Part shown: one piece after another, positions 8,136 to 16,732 of the stretch | Numbering within the stretch: the first letter of the stretch is position 1 | How the letters are laid out: every line of letters begins with the position of its first letter | Translations under genes and position numbers: made by a program | Source of the DNA: Gammaproteobacteria bacterium | GTDB taxonomy: Bacteria; Pseudomonadota; Gammaproteobacteria; UBA6429; Thiohalophilaceae | Direction: 5' to 3' | NCBI GenBank assembly: GCA_024275115.1 | Contig: JAJRZT010000021.1 | Span: 1-64,000 of the forward strand | DNA length: 64,000 nt | The notes under the pieces: model-generated | Database searches by the model: none | What the model was told of the DNA's origin: nothing | What the model saw: only the letters and a program-made list of their open reading frames with translations

Positions 8136-9560
8136 TTACAACACAATTCTTTTTCGCAATGCCTTCACGGCCTGCTTCACCTGAGCAGGCGCGGTACCAC
8201 CCAGATGGTCACGTGCTGCAACCGAACCTTCTACCGTTAGCACATCAAAAACATCGTCTTTTATTGCATCACTAAAGGATTGCAGTTCGGCCAGTTTTAA
8301 TTCGGATAAGTCCTTACTCTGCTCGACACCTAAACGTACCGCCTTGCCCACCACTTCGTGTGCATCTCTAAACGGCACACCATTTCGAACCAGATAATCG
8401 GCTAAATCGGTTGCGGTCGAAAAACCTTTGCTTGCCGCATCGTACATGGCTTGTTTGTTAACATTAATATGCGGCAACATATCGGCATAAATTTTTATAC
8501 TGCCTTTTAAATTATCAATGGTGTCAAACAAGGGTTCTTTGTCTTCCTGATTATCTTTATTGTAAGCAAGCGGCTGGCTCTTCATTAAAGTGAGCATATT
8601 CATTAAATGACCATAGATGCGTCCGGTCTTGCCGCGCACTAACTCAGGCACATCGGGGTTTTTCTTTTGCGGCATAATACTGGAACCGGTACAAAAGCTG
8701 TCTGACAACTCAATAAAGTTAACCAGCGACGAACTCCATAACACCAGCTCTTCGGCTATACGTGACATATGCATCATCATAATGGACGCGCAGGAAATAA
8801 ACTCGATAACAAAATCGCGGTCACTCACTGCATCGAGTGAATTTGCGGCAGGCTTATCGAAACCTAATTTTTCTGCGGTAAAATTTCTGTCGATAGGATA
8901 AGTTGTACCGGCAAGTGCTGCGGCACCCAATGGCATGATATTCACGCGCTTACGACAGTCGAGCAAGCGCTCCGCATCACGCATAAACATTTCGGCCCAG
9001 GCTAAAACATGGTGGCCAAATGTCACCGGTTGTGCAATTTGCAAATGGGTAAAGCCCGGCATAATGGTGTCGGCTTCGGCTTCGGCTTTATCGAGCATGC
9101 CGTTTAACAGGCGTGTTAATTCCGTGCTGATGATATCTATTTCTTCGCGCAGATATAAACGCACATCGGTGGCCACCTGATCATTTCGTGAGCGCCCGGT
9201 GTGTAATTTTTTACCCACGTCACCTATTTTGCTGGTCAACGCCGACTCGATGTTCATATGCACATCTTCCAGTGCAACCGACCAGGTAAAATTACCCGCC
9301 GCAATATCCGCTTCAACCACCTTTAAGCCATCAACGATTTGCTGACATTCGTTATCCGTTAACACACCCACATGCGCCAGCATTTGTGCATGCGCAATTG
9401 AGCCTTGAATATCCTGCCGATAAAGTCGCTGGTCAAAACCCACCGAAGCAGTAAAGGCTTCAACAAAAGCATCGGTTGGCTCGGTAAATCGACCGGCCCA
9501 GGGCTTTTCAGCGGTTGTTTGATTTGCTTGAACCTGTTTTGTGGGCGCTTTGTCGCTCAT
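8136..9560 (-). CDS. argH: Argininosuccinate lyase
   Basis: ArgH cleaves argininosuccinate to arginine and fumarate, the last step of arginine synthesis. The 474-residue chain shows the fumarase/aspartase superfamily signature [12 protein letters not shown], the N-terminal [16 protein letters not shown] segment, the LEDVHMNIE region and the [13 protein letters not shown] motif with the substrate-binding residues. The catalytic serine lies in the GSSIMPQK loop. The extra N-terminal residues [19 protein letters not shown] precede the usual start region. It is divergent from algZ, a gene order known from pseudomonads and relatives. Confidence 0.97.
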   Translation of the reverse strand: MSDKAPTKQVQANQTTAEKPWAGRFTEPTDAFVEAFTASVGFDQRLYRQDIQGSIAHAQMLAHVGVLTDNECQQIVDGLKVVEADIAAGNFTWSVALEDVHMNIESALTSKIGDVGKKLHTGRSRNDQVATDVRLYLREEIDIISTELTRLLNGMLDKAEAEADTIMPGFTHLQIAQPVTFGHHVLAWAEMFMRDAERLLDCRKRVNIMPLGAAALAGTTYPIDRNFTAEKLGFDKPAANSLDAVSDRDFVIEFISCASIMMMHMSRIAEELVLWSSSLVNFIELSDSFCTGSSIMPQKKNPDVPELVRGKTGRIYGHLMNMLTLMKSQPLAYNKDNQEDKEPLFDTIDNLKGSIKIYADMLPHINVNKQAMYDAASKGFSTATDLADYLVRNGVPFRDAHEVVGKAVRLGVEQSKDLSELKLAELQSFSDAIKDDVFDVLTVEGSVAARDHLGGTAPAQVKQAVKALRKRIVL

Positions 9561-9689
9561 GCTGCTTACCTTAATCTATATAGAGTGCGAAATTATATCA
9601 TGGAATATCCATCTTATTTAACCGCAATGGGCCTCTAAATGACAGCCCAAAACAAGACGAAACCGGTATTGTTTAGTACACTTTAAACA

Positions 9690-10778
9690 ATGTTTAAATT
9701 TGCCCAACGACTCAAACGCCGCAATAACCAGTCGGTTTTTTTACCCGACCTTTGTACCATTCGCATGGTGTTTGTTGTAATTATTATTGCACAACTGTTT
9801 GCCTTTATTCTGGTGCTCAGTCCTAATCGTAGTTTAGCCGTTCACTGGATGCAGCTCAGCCTGGTATCGCTGTTTATTCAGTGGTGCGCTCTGACCAGCA
9901 GTGCGGTACTTTGTCTGCTGCGCAATTCACTGGGGCGGTTCACCGATGCTTTTGCCGGTTTTTTAAGTTATATGATTATTCTGATTATTATCTATGTCAT
10001 CAGTGAACTGACTTATTATGCTCTGGCGGTGCCCGCATGGGAATATATTAACCAGAGTCGTTTGAGCTTTTTAACGCATAACCTGCTTATTGGTGCACTC
10101 ATAAGTGGCCCGATATTGCGCTACTTTTATATACAGCACCAGTGGAAACTTAAAGTAACCGCCGAGTCTAAAGCGCGGTTTGCTTCTTTACAGGCGCGTA
10201 TCCACCCACACTTTTTATTTAATAGCCTCAATACCATTGCCAGCCTCACTCGCAGCAAGCCCGAACAGGCAGAAATTGCGGTTGAAAACTTATCGGATCT
10301 GTTTCGTATCAGTCTACGTGATAACGAAAAACCCCATACCATTAAAGAAGAATGTCATTTGTGCCAGCGCTATATTGATATAGAAACGTTGCGTTTAGGT
10401 GACAGGCTATCCATTGACTGGCAAATAGACAGCCTGCCCGATGATGCCCTGTTACCGCCACTTACATTACAACCACTACTGGAAAATGCCATTTACCACG
10501 GCATCGAACCGCTTGCCGATGGCGGCACGGTTGAAATAAAAGGTGCATTAACAAAAAACAAATTACTACAAAAACAAATATCCATTGTTATCAGCAACCC
10601 GCTACCCCCTCACCATAAACAAACGGGTAACCAGATGGCACTGGAAAATATTCAGCAACGTTTGCAAAGTTTTTACAATAATAAAGCACAGATTGAAATT
10701 GAAAATACTAACGACAACTTTACTATTACCTTAAAATTCCCGTATATTACACGCTATGAAGATCCTGATCGCAGATGA
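9690..10778 (+). CDS. algZ: LytS/YehU-type sensor histidine kinase AlgZ (FimS)
   Basis: A membrane histidine kinase of the His_kinase (PF06580) type. Four hydrophobic segments fill residues 25-150. The kinase core follows with the phospho-acceptor region ARIHPHFLFNSLNTIASL (His174 in PHFLFN) and the ATP-binding N-box LENAIYHGIEPL. This family pairs with LytTR response regulators, and the partner algR overlaps its last 23 bases. In Pseudomonas the AlgZR pair controls alginate, twitching motility and virulence genes; here the regulon is unknown. Synteny with argH and hemCD supports the orthology. Confidence 0.9.
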   Translation: MFKFAQRLKRRNNQSVFLPDLCTIRMVFVVIIIAQLFAFILVLSPNRSLAVHWMQLSLVSLFIQWCALTSSAVLCLLRNSLGRFTDAFAGFLSYMIILIIIYVISELTYYALAVPAWEYINQSRLSFLTHNLLIGALISGPILRYFYIQHQWKLKVTAESKARFASLQARIHPHFLFNSLNTIASLTRSKPEQAEIAVENLSDLFRISLRDNEKPHTIKEECHLCQRYIDIETLRLGDRLSIDWQIDSLPDDALLPPLTLQPLLENAIYHGIEPLADGGTVEIKGALTKNKLLQKQISIVISNPLPPHHKQTGNQMALENIQQRLQSFYNNKAQIEIENTNDNFTITLKFPYITRYEDPDRR

Positions 10779-11508
10779 TGAACCGCTTGCACGCGAACGA
10801 CTAAAAAGTTTGTGTGAAGAACTGCACGATTATAATGTCGTTGCTGAAGCCAGGCACGGCAAGCAGGTATTAGATTTAATACCAGAACACCAGCCCGATA
10901 TTATCCTGCTCGACATACGCATGCCCGGCATGGATGGCCTGGAAGCGGCACAACATATCGCTAAACTCGAAACGCCGCCGGCTATTATTTTTACCACCGC
11001 CTATGAACAATATGCACTCGATGCATTCGACAACCACGCCGTTGGCTATTTACTTAAACCGATTAAAAAAGAAAAGTTAGTCGATAGTTTGCAAGCCGCT
11101 AGTAAGCTAAGCCGCGCACAACTGCAATCGATTCAAGATGAAAATAAAAACACGTCATGCCCTCATTACATTAGCGCACGAGTAAAAGGAAATATCCAGC
11201 TGATCCCTATCGATAGTATTCGTTATTTCCAGGCCGACCAAAAGTATGTGAGCGTTGGCTTTTTTGAAAACAACACCGCAAGTGAAGTGCTTATTGAAGA
11301 GTCATTAAAATCATTAGAACAAACACTCAGCACTGTTTTTATACGCGTACATCGTAATGCGCTGATTGCAGAATGCTATATTACTGGCTTGAATAAAGAT
11401 AAGGAAGGTGCGCACTGGTTATGCTTGCAGGATATGCAACATAAATTAGAAGTGAGTCGACGACATCTGTCTGATGTCAGAAAAATAATTAAAGATAAAG
11501 CGCTTTAA
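10756..11508 (+). CDS. algR: LytTR response regulator AlgR
   Basis: A receiver domain occupies residues 1-120 (acidic pocket ADDEP, phospho-acceptor Asp in LLDIRMPGMDG near 54, conserved Thr in IIFTTAYE, Lys in YLLKPIKKEKL). A LytTR DNA-binding domain occupies about 140-245, with FIRVHRNALIAECYI and LEVSRRHLSDVRK. It overlaps algZ by 23 bases, so translation is probably coupled. AlgR-type regulators bind DNA as dimers. It ends 14 bases from the convergent metallo-hydrolase gene. Confidence 0.92.
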   Translation: MKILIADDEPLARERLKSLCEELHDYNVVAEARHGKQVLDLIPEHQPDIILLDIRMPGMDGLEAAQHIAKLETPPAIIFTTAYEQYALDAFDNHAVGYLLKPIKKEKLVDSLQAASKLSRAQLQSIQDENKNTSCPHYISARVKGNIQLIPIDSIRYFQADQKYVSVGFFENNTASEVLIEESLKSLEQTLSTVFIRVHRNALIAECYITGLNKDKEGAHWLCLQDMQHKLEVSRRHLSDVRKIIKDKAL

Positions 11509-11521
11509 TGAATGCTTAAAG

Positions 11522-12253
11522 TTAAGGAATAGCCACACCGACTTCAAGTGCCTCGAACCAGTCTATAAATCGTGCTACGTTTTCGCCTTTAAAAATTCGG
11601 CCATGTTGTGGCGCCATATATTCGATGTCTAAAGTACGTACACGCTTTACCCAGTCGTTCTTTGCCCGGTTAGACGGCATCCAGCGTTTGTGAAACATTT
11701 CCATTTTAGGTATGTGTTCATCAAAATCTTCTACAAAAAGCGGGGCTTCGCTGGCTTCCAGTGCCGCACCCACATCACCGCTCATTAATATTTTTGCTTT
11801 AGGGTCGTAAACGTGGAAGTTGCCGGACGAGTGTAAATAGTGTGCAGGAATAAACCGTACATCAACCTCACCCAAGTTTAGCTCATTGCCTTCATCAGGA
11901 ATGCCAACATATTCAATATTGTTCATTCCAAAGTGGCGAAGAAAACCTTCCCATAACCAGGGCGAGTGCAGCTTTGCATGAGGCAATGCCTGATCCCATA
12001 AACCAAGCGAGGAAATAATATCCGGATCCTGATGAGAGGCAAAAATGTCGGTGATCTCATCGACCTTTGCATGGTGCAAAATGGCACCCAGCATTGGCGC
12101 AAAAACTTCAATACCACCGGGATCCATCAGCAAAGCCCGATTACCGGCAACAATCATATACTGATTGGTGTCAATAATACTTTCTGGCTTTTCCGGGTCA
12201 CGACCAAACATGATCCACTGGTGGCCTTTGTCATAAATTGTTGTTGCTTTCAT
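11522..12253 (-). CDS. ODP-type di-iron MBL-fold protein
   Basis: A metallo-beta-lactamase-fold protein of 243 residues resembling the oxygen-binding di-iron proteins (ODP), which are related to flavodiiron proteins but lack the flavodoxin domain. Metal ligands are recognisable in order: SHQDPDI (replacing HxHxDH), the PAHYLHSSGNFHVYDP segment, LMSGDVGAA and PQHG near the C-terminus. ODP proteins are thought to sense oxygen in chemotaxis systems. Here the next gene upstream on the same strand is a chemotaxis-receptor-like protein 31 bases away, in keeping with such a role. Enzyme activity cannot be inferred. Confidence 0.8.
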   Translation of the reverse strand: MKATTIYDKGHQWIMFGRDPEKPESIIDTNQYMIVAGNRALLMDPGGIEVFAPMLGAILHHAKVDEITDIFASHQDPDIISSLGLWDQALPHAKLHSPWLWEGFLRHFGMNNIEYVGIPDEGNELNLGEVDVRFIPAHYLHSSGNFHVYDPKAKILMSGDVGAALEASEAPLFVEDFDEHIPKMEMFHKRWMPSNRAKNDWVKRVRTLDIEYMAPQHGRIFKGENVARFIDWFEALEVGVAIP

Positions 12254-12284
12254 TATTGTTTCCTAATGATAAAATCAAATGCCC

Positions 12285-12908
12285 TTATCTCTGAGCATTT
12301 ACATTATTTAAATGCCGATAACTGTTTAATAATCGCTGCTTAATATAACGGGCTGCTTTATCCAGGTCATTGGAAACAACCGTCAGTTTGTCTCGATATT
12401 CCTGACCACTTGAAGTAACAATCCGAGAAACAGAAGCAACTGCTCGGGCAGTTAACATGCATTGATCCATTGTCTCCAGCAGCAAAGTCAGATTATTCAT
12501 GCTTTTTTTGAATTCAGATATCGAAGCCCGCATGCTCTGTTCAACTTTATTGACCGCAGGCAAGATGGTCTTGATGTACTTCGCATCCACATTTTTTTTT
12601 ATAACCGAGTTAAACCGTTGATAAGCATCAATACTGCGTTGCTCATGAACCGCTATTTTTGATAAGCGCAAGGCTTCACTGCTTATATCATCCACGCCAC
12701 GAATAGCCTGTTGTGAAATCTCGTCTATCGACTCAGTAATTGGGCGAAATCCCAGTCCCTTATCGCCTGCCTGAGCAGAAATCACTTTGGCATTCTTGCC
12801 CGCCAGCGACACACTCCAGACAACACCCATTACAGAATGTAATTCTGCTGCTATGCTCGCCAGTGCAACAAGCTTGTCTTCAACCGGTTCGGTCGGTGCC
12901 CCCATCAA
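12285..12908 (-). CDS. Soluble chemotaxis-receptor-like helical protein
   Basis: The 207-residue protein has no membrane segment or signal peptide and is predicted to be mostly helical. Residues 50-85 (AKVISAQAGDKGLGFRPITESIDEIS) resemble the signalling hairpin of methyl-accepting chemotaxis proteins (A..AA.AGE.G.GF..IA..I..L), but the full signalling domain is absent. The remainder is coiled coil. It is the first gene of a two-gene unit with the ODP-like protein, so an oxygen- or redox-related sensing partner is the best inference. It is divergent from rlmG. Confidence 0.65.
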   Translation of the reverse strand: MMGAPTEPVEDKLVALASIAAELHSVMGVVWSVSLAGKNAKVISAQAGDKGLGFRPITESIDEISQQAIRGVDDISSEALRLSKIAVHEQRSIDAYQRFNSVIKKNVDAKYIKTILPAVNKVEQSMRASISEFKKSMNNLTLLLETMDQCMLTARAVASVSRIVTSSGQEYRDKLTVVSNDLDKAARYIKQRLLNSYRHLNNVNAQR

Positions 12909-12999
12909 AACACTCCATCAATATTACTAACTCATTCTTTATACTGGCTATATCGGCCGTTATTACAATAACATTAGTAAGAAAGGGGATAAAAGTGGG

Positions 13000-13018
13000 A
13001 AAATACGTTCCGTATTTT
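13000..13018. promoter_or_regulatory. Perfect palindrome in the rlmG leader
   Basis: An 8-bp perfect inverted repeat (aaaatacg ttc cgtatttt) lies 28-46 bases ahead of the rlmG ATG at 13046. It sits in the divergent region between the chemotaxis-like gene and rlmG and could be an operator or an mRNA hairpin. No protein can be assigned. Confidence 0.4.
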
Positions 13019-13045
13019 CGTACTCATTATGTCAAATTTGATAAC

Positions 13046-14206
13046 ATGCACACCATGAACCCATTTAAAGTGCCACAAGGCAACTTCAGCCTTGCCCGTT
13101 ACCCGCAAACGAAAAAAGAAACCTTACGTGCCTGGGATGCCGCAGATGAATATTTATTGCAACATCTCGATAAACCGGATAACACACCCGACCATACACC
13201 ACGTATTCTGATTATAAATGACAGTTTTGGTGCACTGGCGACTGCCTTACATACCTTTAAACCAACTGTACAGCTTGACTCGTATTTAGCAGAGCAAGGC
13301 TTAGCCAATAACTTTCATACCAATAAGGTGGACATGAATGCTGTTACTTTACTCAACAGTATGGAGCCACTCGAAGGACACTATGATTTAGTCCTTATTA
13401 AAGTACCCAAAAGTCATGCTTATTTAGAAGATATTCTTTACAAAATACAACCGCATATCAACCCGCAAAGTAAAATTATTGCGGCGGCCATGGCCAAAAA
13501 CATTCACTCATCCACGCTTAAGTTGTTTGAAAAAATAATAGGGGAAACAACAACGTCCTTAGCAAAGAAAAAGGCACGCTTAGTTTTTTCTTCTTTTACA
13601 ACGAATAAAATAACGGAATCGCCCTACCCTAAGCAGTACGAACTTGAAATAGAAGACAACACGCTCACCATCACTAACCATGCCAATGTTTTTTCGCGTG
13701 AAAAACTGGATATAGGCAGCCGCTTTTTTCTCGAAAATATGCCACAGCCCCGGCCTTATAAAACCATTGTTGATTTAGGCTGTGGTAATGGTCTTTTAGG
13801 GTTGGTTGCCGCACAGCAAAATCCTGATGCACATATTATTTTTACCGATGAATCTTATATGGCCGTCGCATCGGCTAAAACCAATTTTCAAAATGCCTTT
13901 GGCTCATCACGTGCAGCAACATTTTTAGTAACGGATGGTATGGCCGGTGTTGAAAAACAAAGCGTGGATTTAATTTTATGCAACCCACCGTTTCACCAAA
14001 ACCATGTAGTGGGTGACCATCTTGCCTGGCAAATGTTTAATGAAGCCTGGGCAGCTTTAGAGCCGGATGGGGAATTCTGGATTGTGGGGAATCATCATTT
14101 AGCTTATCACGCCAAGCTGAAGAAAATATTTGGTGGCTATACGGTTGCTGCAAGCAATAAAAAATTTGCCGTTATGTTTAGCCGTAAACCGGCAACAAAG
14201 AATTAA
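13046..14206 (+). CDS. rlmG: 23S rRNA (guanine-1835-N2)-methyltransferase RlmG
   Basis: RlmG methylates G1835 of 23S rRNA using S-adenosylmethionine. The protein has the RlmG/RsmC two-domain layout: an N-terminal pseudo-methyltransferase domain (RAWDAADEYLLQHLD, LIINDSFGAL, LIKVPKSHAYLE) and a catalytic C-terminal domain with VDLGCGNGLLGL and the NPPFHQ motif. The ORF track extends far upstream, but homology begins only at about MNPFKVPQGNFSLARYP. ATG 13046 and 13055 both fit homologue length, while GTG 12995 has the better ribosome-binding site (aagggg). The exact start is open. It overlaps the convergent thioredoxin gene by four bases. Confidence 0.9.
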   Translation: MHTMNPFKVPQGNFSLARYPQTKKETLRAWDAADEYLLQHLDKPDNTPDHTPRILIINDSFGALATALHTFKPTVQLDSYLAEQGLANNFHTNKVDMNAVTLLNSMEPLEGHYDLVLIKVPKSHAYLEDILYKIQPHINPQSKIIAAAMAKNIHSSTLKLFEKIIGETTTSLAKKKARLVFSSFTTNKITESPYPKQYELEIEDNTLTITNHANVFSREKLDIGSRFFLENMPQPRPYKTIVDLGCGNGLLGLVAAQQNPDAHIIFTDESYMAVASAKTNFQNAFGSSRAATFLVTDGMAGVEKQSVDLILCNPPFHQNHVVGDHLAWQMFNEAWAALEPDGEFWIVGNHHLAYHAKLKKIFGGYTVAASNKKFAVMFSRKPATKN

Positions 14207-14778
14207 GGGCTTAATTTAGTAACAGCTGCCCGGTTGATACGACGGTATGCCAACTCAATGGCATCATCGAGCTCGCCACCATAATAATGTTCGTTAGTTA
14301 CCCCTAAAATACGATGGTGTGGCCTGCCCTTTGAATCAAATATAACTACCGTCGGGGTTAAGTAGGCGCTGTGAATTGTTGATAACTCGTCACTGGGTAC
14401 TTGTTTGCCATCAAAATTTCGAACATCTTCGAAGCTGTCTATTTTTACTTCCCGGATAATGGCTTTGTTTTTGTAGTCACCACTTCGAAGCATGGGCTTT
14501 AAAAACTGCTCACGAATAATACTGCAATAAGCACAGCCTTCCTGTGAAAACATCACAACAATCGGCACGCCTTTTTGTTTGGCCAGTTGTGCGTCCTGAT
14601 ATAAATCTGTACTGAGTTTAACTTCTACCGATTTTACTTCCACCAGTTTAACTTTAAGTGGCTTAACAGCCACCGAGCCCAGTTTCACGGGTTTTTCAGC
14701 CCCTGCCTGCGTTGCTCCCAGCCAAACAGTCACAACCAACGCAACGACCAAACCCTGCTTTAAATTTTTATTTAACAT
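14203..14778 (-). CDS. SoxW-like exported thioredoxin-fold protein
   Basis: An exported thioredoxin-fold protein. From ATG 14778 it opens with a signal peptide (MLNKNLKQGLVVALVVTVWLGATQAGA). A curious Val/Lys-rich spacer follows (VKLGSVAVKPLKVKLVEVKSVEVK), then a thioredoxin domain with redox pair C82-A-Y-C85 (SQEGCAYCSIIREQF) and the cis-proline segment YLTPTVVIFDSKG. Such proteins (SoxW type) keep periplasmic thiols reduced, and with soxZ in the window a link to sulfur oxidation is plausible but unproven. The longer ORF start at 14817 would place 13 extra charged residues ahead of the signal peptide. Confidence 0.75.
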   Translation of the reverse strand: MLNKNLKQGLVVALVVTVWLGATQAGAEKPVKLGSVAVKPLKVKLVEVKSVEVKLSTDLYQDAQLAKQKGVPIVVMFSQEGCAYCSIIREQFLKPMLRSGDYKNKAIIREVKIDSFEDVRNFDGKQVPSDELSTIHSAYLTPTVVIFDSKGRPHHRILGVTNEHYYGGELDDAIELAYRRINRAAVTKLSP

Positions 14779-14961
14779 ATCCACAAACCTGTATTTATTT
14801 CTAAATTCAAATGCCACTGAATATTTTCCTCAAAACAGAGCTTCAAAAGTCGCAATTATCGTGCTGAATCCATACAATACGAATACTTTGTTTTAGTGTA
14901 CAAATACTCGGCTCAGTTCCATCAAGCCAGATAAAACCTTAATATAGATAAAGACCTCTCA

Positions 14962-15894
14962 ATGACTAATATTATACGTATCGCCACCCGCAAAAGCCAA
15001 CTTGCTCTCTGGCAAGCCAATTATGTATCGGCGCAGCTACAAAAGCACCATACCGGCTTAAGTGTCGAGCTGGTTACCATGAGCACCCAGGGCGACAAAA
15101 TACTCGACACACCTTTGGCTAAAGTTGGCGGAAAAGGCTTATTTGTCAAAGAGTTAGAGACAGCGCTTTTGGATGACCGTGCCGATATTGCGGTACATTC
15201 GATGAAAGACGTACCGGTTGAATTGCCCGATGGCCTGCATCTGGCAACCATCTGCCCACGCGAAGATCCGCGCGATGCCTTTGTGTCCAACACATTCAAA
15301 AACCTTGAGGCACTGCCCCAGGGCGCTACCGTGGGTACGTCCAGTTTGCGCCGTCAGTGCCAGCTAAGCGCTCTGCGACCTGACATAAAAATCAAAGACT
15401 TACGTGGGAATGTGAATACTCGCTTACGTAAACTCGATGACGGCGAGTACGATGCCATTATTCTTGCCAGCGCCGGCCTTATTCGCCTCGAAATGGCCGA
15501 GCGCATCAGTGAGTATATTGAGCCCCATATCAGTTTACCGGCCATTGGCCAGGGAGCGGTGGGGATTGAATGCCGAGAAAACGATGATCGTGTGCATCAA
15601 CTTCTTAAACCGCTACACGACCAAAAAACAGCCATTCGTGTAGTTGCCGAGCGCGCCATGAACACCACCCTGAACGGGGGTTGTCAGGTACCCATTGCCG
15701 GTTTTGCCGAGCTTAATAAAGATACCTTATTTATGCGTGGCCTGGTTGGAGAACCGGATGGTTCCAATATTATAAGATCGGATATTGCCGGCAAACCTGA
15801 AGATGCCGAAGAACTCGGCATTGTACTGGCCGAAGATTTGCTTGCTCGCGGTGCCGGTGAAATACTGCAACGGCTCTACGATAACACCGATTAA
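14962..15894 (+). CDS. hemC: Hydroxymethylbilane synthase
   Basis: HemC (porphobilinogen deaminase) joins four porphobilinogen units into hydroxymethylbilane. The 310-residue chain is full length. Visible signatures are [15 protein letters not shown] at the start, [11 protein letters not shown], the arginine-rich [11 protein letters not shown] and LRGNVNTRL segments that bind the pyrrole chain, and the dipyrromethane-cofactor cysteine in [13 protein letters not shown]. It is the first gene of hemC-hemD-hemX-hemY, downstream of algR in the order familiar from pseudomonads, although four genes now separate it from algR. Confidence 0.97.
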   Translation: MTNIIRIATRKSQLALWQANYVSAQLQKHHTGLSVELVTMSTQGDKILDTPLAKVGGKGLFVKELETALLDDRADIAVHSMKDVPVELPDGLHLATICPREDPRDAFVSNTFKNLEALPQGATVGTSSLRRQCQLSALRPDIKIKDLRGNVNTRLRKLDDGEYDAIILASAGLIRLEMAERISEYIEPHISLPAIGQGAVGIECRENDDRVHQLLKPLHDQKTAIRVVAERAMNTTLNGGCQVPIAGFAELNKDTLFMRGLVGEPDGSNIIRSDIAGKPEDAEELGIVLAEDLLARGAGEILQRLYDNTD

Positions 15895-15924
15895 TTAAAA
15901 CCACAGGCCAATGCAATCTTAGCC

Positions 15925-16719
15925 ATGAGCCAAAATCTGCCATTAACAAATAAACATATTATGGTGACCCGCCCGGCACATCAGGCCAGTGCGTTAATCC
16001 ACTTACTCGAGCAAACCGGTGCCCGGGTTTATTGCCAACCCTTAATTGAAATCAGTGCGATTGATAAGCCCGCTGCTGCCATTGAACAGGTTAAAAAACT
16101 CAGCAACACCAATATTGCAATTTTTATCAGCCAGAATGCAGTCACACACGGCGTACGGTTGATCCAGCAATATGGCGCGTTACCCGAACAACTTAAACTA
16201 GCCACCGTCGGTTTAGGCAGCGCTACTCTGTTAGAAACTCTGGCGAGCCGCCCCGTTGACATCATCCCGCAAAATGCCTATCACAGCGAAGGCTTGCTGG
16301 CTCACCCGGCACTGCAAAATGTGGATGGACAAACGATAACCATATTCCGTGGTATTGGCGGTCGAAATTTACTCGCCGAGACCCTACGTGAACGCGGTGC
16401 AAAGGTTGATTATGCCGAAGTTTACCAACGCCGCTGCCCGCAAATAAACCTTCAACAACTTGCGAAGATGTGGCAACAACAACCCATCGATGCTATTTGT
16501 ATTACCAGTGCTGAAGGGCTGGATAATTTAGTCGCAAATATTTCAAAAAAAACTGCACCAGAACAATTACGTGCCGCTATACTTAATTGCAGGCTTGTTA
16601 TTGTTAATCAACGTATTGAATCACAGCTGCAACAACACGGCTTTACTCAAACGCCGATTATAACTGACAATGTCAGTGACAAAGCCATTGTTGATGCTAT
16701 TATAAAAAACTTTATGTAA
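15925..16719 (+). CDS. hemD: Uroporphyrinogen-III synthase
   Basis: HemD closes hydroxymethylbilane to uroporphyrinogen III, inverting ring D. The 264-residue sequence is divergent, as usual for the family, but has the HEM4 outline: IMVTRPAHQASALIHLLEQTG at the N-terminus, IFISQNAVTHGVRL, ATVGLGSATLLE, the GQTITIFRGIGGRNLLAETLRERGA segment and AICITSAEGLDNLV. It begins 30 bases after hemC and is followed after 13 bases by hemX, so the four genes are one operon. Confidence 0.95.
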   Translation: MSQNLPLTNKHIMVTRPAHQASALIHLLEQTGARVYCQPLIEISAIDKPAAAIEQVKKLSNTNIAIFISQNAVTHGVRLIQQYGALPEQLKLATVGLGSATLLETLASRPVDIIPQNAYHSEGLLAHPALQNVDGQTITIFRGIGGRNLLAETLRERGAKVDYAEVYQRRCPQINLQQLAKMWQQQPIDAICITSAEGLDNLVANISKKTAPEQLRAAILNCRLVIVNQRIESQLQQHGFTQTPIITDNVSDKAIVDAIIKNFM

Positions 16720-16732
16720 CAGGACACGACTG

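Noticed and set aside
7995-8240. 81-residue plus-strand ORF
   Set aside because: It overlaps the argH 3' end in the opposite strand, has biased composition and resembles no protein. It is a shadow of non-coding sequence and argH.
12740-13045. N-terminal extension of the rlmG ORF
   Set aside because: It lies antisense to the chemotaxis-like gene and has no similarity to RlmG, whose homology starts near MNPFKVPQGNF.
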